Source: Bacteroidota bacterium
Lineage (GTDB): Bacteria; Bacteroidota; Ignavibacteria; Kapaibacteriales; UBA2268
Assembly: GCA_017428585.1 (NCBI GenBank)
Contig: JAFRQN010000116.1
Location: 1-7,742 of the forward strand
Length of the DNA stretch: 7,742 nt
Reading direction: 5' to 3'
Within the stretch, counting starts at the first letter, position 1. Each line of letters opens with the position of its first letter. Below are positions 1-6,318 of this stretch, piece after piece. A program made the position numbers and the translations under genes. Under the pieces are notes generated by a model. That model worked only from the letters and a program-made list of their open reading frames with translations. It was not told the origin of the DNA and searched no databases.

Positions 1-3000
1 ATAATTTTTCTTCTATCATTAATATTATTTCCTCTTACTGATATAAAATATTCTGAACTCTGAAGATTGCTTATATCAAGACTGAAAGAGTGTTTTCCGC
101 GTTCAAGTTCTAATTTAGTTTGTTGAAAAACAATTTTTCCATTTATATCAAATATAGATAAATCAACTATATCGTTATTTGATAAATTGATTGTATATCT
201 AATATTATTCGAAACAGGATTTTCATTTATTGATAAATAATTAAAATCTCCCAATCTTATTTGTCTTATATTATGTCCGCAAACTGGTTGAATATTAACA
301 GTAATTTCTTTTATACCAGGATTATAACATCTATCTGATATCAGCTCATATATTATATTGGTAGAAATATTATTTGATAATAAAACAAGAAAGTCGATAT
401 TAAATTGAATTTGCATTGGCGAATTAATTACAATATCATTACTATCAATATAGCTAACTTCTATATAATCATCATATTGAACATATTTTACAGGCTTCTT
501 TATAGAATAGTTATCAGTTATAAAATCAATATATCCAGTATCATTTAATAAATATAATACAGTTTTATCTACTGCAATATTTATTTTATGTTCAAAAATA
601 CCTTCACTTGTATATTCTATAAAAGAATTAAAATTCAAAGATACTGTATCACCAACAGTTATAGAAGGTGTATTATCGTATATATCACAATTAATTGAAC
701 TAACATGAGGGAATATATTAGCTGATAATATTTTTTCAATTTCTCCGTTATAATATACTTTTAATTCTAACTCGCCTTCTTGATTGCGTTCTGCATATAC
801 TTTTATTGGGAAAATAATTTTATTGCCAGCTTCCAGTATTATAGGAAATACTAGTTTATCATTAACAAATTCAGCAAAATAGACATCTGGTTTTCTATTT
901 ATTAAAATAGAATCAATATATATTTTACCACTCCCATTATTTTCTATAACAAGTTCAGCTTGTATTGTATTACATGCATTTAATTCAGAAATTCTTAAAT
1001 ATGTCTTGTATTTTTCATCATCTGCTGTTGCATATCCTGAAATTACAATAGTATCTATACTTCGTAAATAATTAGGATTAGCATCATGAACTACACCTAA
1101 ACGAACAACATGTTCACCCGAAATTATAGGTTTAAAAATAATAGATTTTACCAACTGGTCATTAGGTTTAATTCGTAATGACTTTAGCTCTTCATAATTA
1201 ATTTCAAAAGATTCTACATCACCATCTATAACAAAAATACTATCAATTGTTAAATCTTCATTCCCCTTTGAAGAAAGTAATTTGACATTGTCTTGAGAAA
1301 TAGAATATACTGGTATTGAATCAAATTCATAATTAAATGTCTCTATAACTGGAATCGTTCCTTGACCTTCAATAACAGCAAATATTGGTTGATGATCTTC
1401 CCAAGCAGATTTAAATTCAAATTTATTATACATTAATTCAGTATCATTTGGAATAAAAGATATAACTAACGCAATACTATCTTGTTCATTTAATTCAACA
1501 TTTTTAATTCCATGAAATATCTCAACTGAACTATTATTTATATGAGATACATTTATATCCTGCACAAAATTAATAGTATCATTAAAACTACCATTGTTTA
1601 TTAAATATACAGTATCTATAGTTGTCGTACCAATTCTATGCTTGCCAAAATCTAATGCAATATTTTCTATATTAGGGATGCCAACATCTCCTATGGTATT
1701 AAAATAACAATCTAATAGTGCATCATTATTAACTTTAGTTTGTTCTTTATATTGCTTAATTTCCTTAGGAGTAAATGTAACAGTATAAGTTATATATTCT
1801 CCAATATCTAAACTATAAGGAATTTTAGGAGAGATATCCCAAGAAAAACATTTTTCTGAATTTATATTTTCTAATGATGTTACATTGATTTTTATATTGC
1901 CTGCATTAACAATATTTTCTGATATTGTTTTTGAACTACCAAGACGAATTTTACCAAAATTTATATCTTGAGCAATAAGTCCAGGCGATGAAATTTCACC
2001 TGTAACATGTGTTGTTAATTTGAAATCACAATCAAAATGTAATGTAAAATCCGTATTACATAACTTTGTTGAACCATCAGGATCCAGTATTATTTTAATT
2101 ATAACTGTTTCATTAGGTTTTAAATTATATGGCAATTTAAAATCATATTCGATTCTTAACCTTTTATCATCAGGCAGTGATATATAATTTAAATTTTGCG
2201 CTATTTTGCTATTATTTGTAAGTTTTAATTCTGCCGTCGTTTCAGTAACCCAATTTACTCTTCCAAAATCATAATTTTCAGGAAACTTTACTTTAAATCC
2301 GTAATACTTATAATTAAATAAAGATTTGTTAAAACTTTTGTCAACAAATGCTATCTCAAGAGAAGCATCTTGATATAAATCAATAGGATTAGCTGTTATA
2401 TTTAAAACAGTAGCAGTATCACTTATTTCAAAATTATGTACATTAAAATTATAAGTATTTTTTGTAACTTCTCCCCAGTCTATACCTGTATTTTTTCCAC
2501 CAAAATCAGATACTTTAATTCTTATGGTTCCACAAGTATCTGTATAAGTAATTTTAGGAACTTCTAAGTCAGGATTATCTGCATCATTTAATCTACTTCC
2601 AAGCATCATAGAATATGAATCTCTATAACCATGTCCATAAATAACACCAGAAAAACTTCCTTTTTTACTATTCAATTTATGATTGCCATTTTTTACATCT
2701 AACATTAGCCAATAATACTTAGTATCTCCAATTCGTTTCTTCTTTACAGCTGAATTATTATCTGTAATAAGAATATTATCAAGATATAGATTATCAATGC
2801 CTAAAGAATCAGCAATCACAATCACGCAATGAGCCTTATATTGATCAAATATTTTATTATTTCTTGGCGTCGCAAACGTTACACTCTCTACAAATTGTTC
2901 CACAGGAGCCAATATTACCAAAGAAGGATCATAGTATAAACTTTCCTGTACAGTATCATTTACTATTCCTTTATGCATCATTAATTGATTTACTAATATA

Positions 3001-4106
3001 GGTTTATCAGAATTCCAGTATATTGGACAATTAGCTTCTATTTCAAAACAGCTGCCGCCCTTTTCTATAAACTTAGTATGTTTTATAAAAGCAGTATCGG
3101 ATTCATGAATAAAGTAATCAATTTTAGTGCTATCATCTCTTGCAATAACTTTGATTAAATCTCCTGAAGCACAAAGATTTTGATGTGTATTTTGACCATT
3201 GATAAAAGGAATAGTTATAAAAGTTCTACCCCAAAAATTTGTGGCAGGCATCATTTCAACAAGATGATCTTTTGTATCGTATGGCAAATCAAGTCCTTGT
3301 TTCACTGAAGATCGAACATGTCCAGACAGTAAACCAATAGGATGATTACTCGACACATAAGTGCCTGTCAAATCTTCCGATCCTATATCTCCTGGTTCAG
3401 ATTGTACTAATAAAACCTCACCCTTATTAAGTCTTACCCTGCCAGTAGAACCTCTTCGTATTCCATTAATAGTATTTGCTGTTGGAATAAATGTTACAAT
3501 GGTGCTGTCTAAATCTGCAATAACCAAAAATTCACCAGTTCTCGGCGTTAGATTTTCTTGATATTTCGTATTATTTATTATAACACCATTTGAATCTATT
3601 GCATTATCTGCTATTTGACGTTTTTTCCCATTATATACATCATTAGGCATAGAAATTATTCTATGAGTTTTTCCCCATCTGCTTACAGGAATAGCAACAT
3701 AACTATCTGAAGATTGATTTTTACTAGAATATACCCAACAAGTTATAGGATGTTTAGATGATATATCAATTTGTTTGTTTTTCGCAATTCCAGGCGACCT
3801 TACTTCAATATCATTTTCAATAACAACCTCTTCTATTTTATTAGGTTCTAAATAAATAGTTTCTTTCCTTTGTTTGCCAGGAATAGACACAATAACTGTA
3901 TCTGATCTAGTTGAAGAAACGAAAATGCTTAGGAAGGAAGTTTCAACTATTGCCGCTCTTTCTATTTCATTTTGCATAAAAGCTACAATAAAATGACGCC
4001 CCATAAATGCAGATGTTTTTTCTACAACCTCTGCATAAAGATTAATACTTATAGTAAGAAAATTAAGTATAATAAAACATAAAACTATATACCTTAATCT
4101 TTTCAT
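1..4106 (-). CDS. Giant T9SS-secreted surface protein with IgGFc-binding-type N-terminal domain (C-terminal tip missing)
   Basis: The frame is open from an ATG at 4106 to the left edge: 1368 residues with no stop, so the gene continues past the window. Residues 1-25 are a signal peptide (basic start, hydrophobic core, cleavage after LYA). Residues about 30-500 match the IgGFc-binding N-terminal family: SDSYVAIPVS near 134, DLTGTYVSSNHPIGLLSGH from 245, and DHLVEMMPATNFWGRTF from 280. Residues about 600-1130 are repeated beta-rich units with FG-starting strands at 613, 716 and 819, resembling ASH/choice-of-anchor-D domains. A further beta domain (about 1138-1285, containing VGDTV) follows. From N1296-P1297 onward there is a T9SS type A sorting domain (NPVSNN, DLSIFDINGKIV, DISNLQSSEYFISV, RRKI). 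Only a few residues should be missing. By family knowledge it is exported by Sec, then by T9SS to the surface or medium. A role in adhesion or matrix binding is inferred; the ligand is unknown. It lies 59 bases downstream of lplA, probably in the same operon. Confidence 0.88.
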   Translation of the reverse strand, partial: MKRLRYIVLCFIILNFLTISINLYAEVVEKTSAFMGRHFIVAFMQNEIERAAIVETSFLSIFVSSTRSDTVIVSIPGKQRKETIYLEPNKIEEVVIENDIEVRSPGIAKNKQIDISSKHPITCWVYSSKNQSSDSYVAIPVSRWGKTHRIISMPNDVYNGKKRQIADNAIDSNGVIINNTKYQENLTPRTGEFLVIADLDSTIVTFIPTANTINGIRRGSTGRVRLNKGEVLLVQSEPGDIGSEDLTGTYVSSNHPIGLLSGHVRSSVKQGLDLPYDTKDHLVEMMPATNFWGRTFITIPFINGQNTHQNLCASGDLIKVIARDDSTKIDYFIHESDTAFIKHTKFIEKGGSCFEIEANCPIYWNSDKPILVNQLMMHKGIVNDTVQESLYYDPSLVILAPVEQFVESVTFATPRNNKIFDQYKAHCVIVIADSLGIDNLYLDNILITDNNSAVKKKRIGDTKYYWLMLDVKNGNHKLNSKKGSFSGVIYGHGYRDSYSMMLGSRLNDADNPDLEVPKITYTDTCGTIRIKVSDFGGKNTGIDWGEVTKNTYNFNVHNFEISDTATVLNITANPIDLYQDASLEIAFVDKSFNKSLFNYKYYGFKVKFPENYDFGRVNWVTETTAELKLTNNSKIAQNLNYISLPDDKRLRIEYDFKLPYNLKPNETVIIKIILDPDGSTKLCNTDFTLHFDCDFKLTTHVTGEISSPGLIAQDINFGKIRLGSSKTISENIVNAGNIKINVTSLENINSEKCFSWDISPKIPYSLDIGEYITYTVTFTPKEIKQYKEQTKVNNDALLDCYFNTIGDVGIPNIENIALDFGKHRIGTTTIDTVYLINNGSFNDTINFVQDINVSHINNSSVEIFHGIKNVELNEQDSIALVISFIPNDTELMYNKFEFKSAWEDHQPIFAVIEGQGTIPVIETFNYEFDSIPVYSISQDNVKLLSSKGNEDLTIDSIFVIDGDVESFEINYEELKSLRIKPNDQLVKSIIFKPIISGEHVVRLGVVHDANPNYLRSIDTIVISGYATADDEKYKTYLRISELNACNTIQAELVIENNGSGKIYIDSILINRKPDVYFAEFVNDKLVFPIILEAGNKIIFPIKVYAERNQEGELELKVYYNGEIEKILSANIFPHVSSINCDIYDNTPSITVGDTVSLNFNSFIEYTSEGIFEHKINIAVDKTVLYLLNDTGYIDFITDNYSIKKPVKYVQYDDYIEVSYIDSNDIVINSPMQIQFNIDFLVLLSNNISTNIIYELISDRCYNPGIKEITVNIQPVCGHNIRQIRLGDFNYLSINENPVSNNIRYTINLSNNDIVDLSIFDINGKIVFQQTKLELERGKHSFSLDISNLQSSEYFISVRGNNINDRRKI

Positions 4107-4110
4107 ATAT

Positions 4111-4116
4111 CCCCTT
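4111..4116 (-). promoter_or_regulatory. Ribosome binding site of the T9SS surface protein gene
   Basis: On the minus strand AAGGGG sits four bases before the ATG at 4106. It is the only clear Shine-Dalgarno-like purine run before any of the three leftward genes, and it supports the chosen start. The start is also supported by the signal peptide that begins directly at this Met. Spacing is a little short, and such sites are often weakly used in Bacteroidota. Confidence 0.5.
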
Positions 4117-4165
4117 AAGTTATAAATATAAGTAGCTCTTATGTTATTATAAAACAAATTAAATT

Positions 4166-5158
4166 TTATATTATGGATTCAATAAATTCTTCTTTTGTTA
4201 AATTGACAAAATAGTTATCAATATCAATATTTTTTAATGCTATTGTAATACTTTCCTTGTCATGTTTAATTCCACATAAATGAGATTCAAGCTGTTTTAT
4301 ATTGCCGACAAAGAAAAAATCTCCATAAATAGAAATATTTTGTATAATTCCGCCATTTACATCCAAAAAAACTTCTATTGTACCTGCATTTGTTTTATTT
4401 CTCTTGGTAAAATTATACTTAGGAGAATTTCCATAATTCCATTCCCAAGTAGAATATTTTTCATCAGCAATTCTTTTTATCTTATTAACTTCTAATTCAT
4501 TTAATTTATACTCTAAAATATCTTGAAATTTTATTTTTATTTCATCGATTATTTTTTCGATAAAATCATTTACAGTCATTTGCTGTAATAAAAATTCAGA
4601 TATATTAGCAACTCTTGAATGTATAGATTTTATACTTTTTCCTGTAAATTTATTTGATTGTGTATTTAGTGCATTAAAAATTTCCTCTAAATCTGAATTA
4701 AAAAGCAACGTACCATGATGTAATATTCTATTAGATATAATTAGTTCTGAATTTCCAGAAATTTTTTTCCCTTCAATTAAGATATCATTACGTCCAAAAA
4801 ACTGTGCCTTTACACCCAATTTTTCTAAGACGTCTATAATAATCATTGTATATTTATTAAAATCAGATCTTTTACTTTCGTTATTTTCAATAAATGAAAA
4901 ATTGACATTTCCTAAATCATGATAAACCGTACCACCGCCTGTCATTCTCCTGACAACATTTATATTTTTCCCTTTAACATAATCTAAATTTATTTCTGCA
5001 TTAGTATTTTGATGATATCCTACAACAACAGAAGGTTCATTTTGCCATAGAAGAAAAAAATTATCATTACTATTTTTTAACAAATACTCTTCTAAAGCTA
5101 AATTAAAATAAGGAGAATGACTGATAGTATTATTAAAATAATAAGATTTTTTAGTCAT
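4166..5158 (-). CDS. lplA: Lipoate-protein ligase A
   Basis: This cytoplasmic enzyme activates free lipoate with ATP to lipoyl-AMP and transfers it to a lysine of lipoyl domains (E2 subunits of 2-oxoacid dehydrogenases, GcvH). At 330 residues it has the length of the two-domain bacterial enzyme (E. coli LplA about 338). Catalytic-domain motifs are intact: RRMTGGGTVYHDLGNVNFSF from residue 70, GRNDI at 122-126, KKISGN from 131 with K132 at the place of the catalytic lysine of E. coli LplA, HHGTLL at 147-152, and KSIHSRVANI from 177. Residues about 235-330 form the C-terminal accessory domain (STWEWNYGNSPKYNF, then IYGDFF near 277), so adenylation and transfer probably reside in one chain. The ATG overlaps the stop of the upstream gene by 8 bases (ATGACTAA) with no Shine-Dalgarno before it, suggesting translational coupling. 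Octanoyl transferases share the fold, but the RRxTGGG, GRND and accessory-domain pattern favours LplA. Confidence 0.93.
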   Translation of the reverse strand: MTKKSYYFNNTISHSPYFNLALEEYLLKNSNDNFFLLWQNEPSVVVGYHQNTNAEINLDYVKGKNINVVRRMTGGGTVYHDLGNVNFSFIENNESKRSDFNKYTMIIIDVLEKLGVKAQFFGRNDILIEGKKISGNSELIISNRILHHGTLLFNSDLEEIFNALNTQSNKFTGKSIKSIHSRVANISEFLLQQMTVNDFIEKIIDEIKIKFQDILEYKLNELEVNKIKRIADEKYSTWEWNYGNSPKYNFTKRNKTNAGTIEVFLDVNGGIIQNISIYGDFFFVGNIKQLESHLCGIKHDKESITIALKNIDIDNYFVNLTKEEFIESII

Positions 5159-6101
5159 ATTGTTGTTTTTCTATTTTTATATTTGGATAATAAGTCTCTT
5201 TATTTCTTACAATTTTATCGCAAATAAATGTTGAATATATAAAATGACGTCCTGGTTGATCTTTATCATCTGGATAATAAAGTGTTAACTTTTGTTCTAA
5301 TGTATGCATAAATACGATAGGAAGCCAGAATGTAGTATCTATATAAAATTCACCACCAGAATTTATAACACCAGAAGTCTTTACACTATATTGTTTTGTT
5401 ACTACTTCATGAGAAGCTTGACCAGAACGTGCAAATGTAAATTTCATCATATTATAACCCATCGTATCAGACATACCCATCAATCGTAATAAAGTCGTAT
5501 TTTTAAAAACAGGAATAGGATATCCATTTTCCACCAATTCATCTGTTGACGATAATAACCATGATTCATTTATTCCTTTTTTATTTACACCATTTTTGCC
5601 TAAAGCAATTAAAAAAGTTGGTTTAAATACTCCGCCTGGTGCTGTAATAGCATGATTTGTATCTTGATTAAAGACCCTTATTCTATTCCCTAAAGAATCA
5701 ATTTCTATATATACAGGTTTATTTGCCCACATAGAACCTTCATGCTTTATATTCTGTTCATCACGATAAGATTCAATAGATTTAACTTTTAATAATACTT
5801 GTGTCAAACAAAAATTCCCCGTTTTATTTATAGAATCACAGGTAATCAATATATTTTCTCGTCTTAATCTCAATAGTGGATCATCATAATTAATTATAAC
5901 ACTATCTCTAGAAAAAACTGAATAATATAAAGAATCACCAGGTTCAAAATGATATTTAAACGACAATGAATCTAATGTTTCATCTTTTGAAACATCTATA
6001 GCTGCAGTATTATTCGCAAAAATAAATTGACAACTAATATAAGTTAATAATAAATATATAATTAAGGCTATAATATTATTTTTAATTAAAAATAATTTCA
6101 T
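5151..6101 (-). CDS. Uncharacterised exported protein (316 aa), first gene of the leftward operon
   Basis: I do not recognise a named family. The N-terminus has a basic start and a long hydrophobic stretch (residues about 9-28), so the protein is exported. Signal peptidase I could cut after IFA (A29). A Cys at 24 in TYISC is a poor lipobox because Tyr replaces the usual Leu/Val/Ile at -3, so lipoprotein status is possible but less likely. The mature part is rich in alternating hydrophobic and polar residues, suggesting beta strands. Phrases that look conserved-domain-like are EPGDSLYYSV (from 53), DDPLLRLRRENILITCDS, APGGVFKP and PDDKDQPGRHFIYSTF near the C-terminus. There is no T9SS sorting domain and no transmembrane helix after the signal. 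The last codons overlap the lplA start by 8 bases, so the two are surely co-transcribed, although an exported protein has no evident link to lipoate attachment. No clear ribosome binding site precedes the ATG. Confidence 0.82.
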   Translation of the reverse strand: MKLFLIKNNIIALIIYLLLTYISCQFIFANNTAAIDVSKDETLDSLSFKYHFEPGDSLYYSVFSRDSVIINYDDPLLRLRRENILITCDSINKTGNFCLTQVLLKVKSIESYRDEQNIKHEGSMWANKPVYIEIDSLGNRIRVFNQDTNHAITAPGGVFKPTFLIALGKNGVNKKGINESWLLSSTDELVENGYPIPVFKNTTLLRLMGMSDTMGYNMMKFTFARSGQASHEVVTKQYSVKTSGVINSGGEFYIDTTFWLPIVFMHTLEQKLTLYYPDDKDQPGRHFIYSTFICDKIVRNKETYYPNIKIEKQQYD

Positions 6102-6141
6102 ATTACTATATAATATATATTCTTTAGTTTTTTATAATTAA

Positions 6142-6149
6142 CAAATATA
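6142..6149 (-). promoter_or_regulatory. Possible Bacteroidota-type -7 element for the leftward operon
   Basis: The minus strand reads TATATTTG, an exact match to the TAnnTTTG -7 consensus known from Bacteroidota, about 40 bases before the ATG at 6101. A TTTG lies upstream (6164-6167 on the minus strand) but only 14 bases away, shorter than the usual -33 spacing. In such A+T-rich DNA a chance match is quite possible. Confidence 0.3.
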
Positions 6150-6181
6150 ATAAAAATTATTTACAAATAATTAATTACAAC

Positions 6182-6199
6182 AATAAAAATAATAAAAAT
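6182..6199 (+). repeat. Tandem 2 x 9-bp A-rich repeat (AATAAAAAT)
   Basis: Two perfect adjacent copies of AATAAAAAT. Further copies occur at 6149-6157 and 6295-6303, all within the divergent intergenic region. The word is low-complexity, so this may be only composition, though phased A-runs can bend promoter DNA. Confidence 0.45.
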
Positions 6200-6250
6200 C
6201 AAAAAAATATTGGAATTTACTACTAAAAATGTTAATTTAATAATCGTATT

Positions 6251-6273
6251 TTTACATTTATTAATAATGTAAA
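6251..6273. promoter_or_regulatory. Perfect 8-bp inverted repeat, candidate operator
   Basis: TTTACATT (6251-6258) and AATGTAAA (6266-6273) are exact reverse complements separated by 7 bases. The dyad ends 45 bases before the lipoprotein ATG, where a dimeric regulator could act. It is not followed by a T-run and lies between divergent starts, so it is not a convincing terminator. The regulator is unknown; the arms do not match Fnr/Crp or Fur sites. Confidence 0.4.
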
Positions 6274-6306
6274 TAGATAAAACTATATAATTAGAATAAA
6301 AATGTC

Positions 6307-6310
6307 AGGT
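6307..6310 (+). promoter_or_regulatory. Weak ribosome binding site of the lipoprotein gene
   Basis: AGGT ends 8 bases before the ATG at 6319. It is short but is the only G-rich run near this start. The next in-frame Met (residue 11) would leave only about 12 residues before the lipobox Cys, so the 6319 start is preferred. Confidence 0.35.
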
Positions 6311-6318
6311 AAATAAAT

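Larger units (their letters stand above)
6102..6318. promoter_or_regulatory. Divergent intergenic region between the leftward operon and the lipoprotein gene
   Basis: This 217-base stretch separates two divergent genes and must carry promoters for both. It is almost entirely A and T and has no credible reading frame. It contains an 8-bp dyad near the rightward start, a weak Bacteroidota-type -7 match for the leftward operon, and four copies of AATAAAAAT. I see no terminator or RNA-gene-like structure. A good promoter for the rightward gene was not identifiable. Confidence 0.6.

Noticed and set aside
3361..3561. Open frame of 66 codons on the plus strand
   Set aside because: It lies wholly inside the well-supported IgGFc-type domain coding sequence on the other strand; Ser/Pro-rich shadow with no features of its own.
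4128..4142. Small inverted repeat ATAAG-N5-CTTAT between lplA and the T9SS protein gene, as a possible terminator
   Set aside because: Only a 5-bp A+T-rich stem, with no T-run in the direction of transcription and a good ribosome binding site just after it; more likely chance within an operon.
4123..4158. Promoter-like TTTG and TATATTTA on the minus strand before the T9SS protein gene
   Set aside because: The -7 match is imperfect, the spacing of 24 bases is too long, and the transcript would start about 10 bases before the ATG, inside or beside the ribosome binding site.
4280..4495. Open frame of 71 codons on the plus strand
   Set aside because: Antisense to the conserved C-terminal domain of lplA; a shadow frame.
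5304..5489. Open frame of 61 codons on the plus strand
   Set aside because: Antisense to the exported 316-residue protein, with no ribosome binding site or recognisable motif.
6247..6254. TATTTTTA as a -7 promoter element for the lipoprotein gene
   Set aside because: It lacks the final G of TAnnTTTG and has no TTG-type element at a usable upstream distance; indistinguishable from background A+T sequence.
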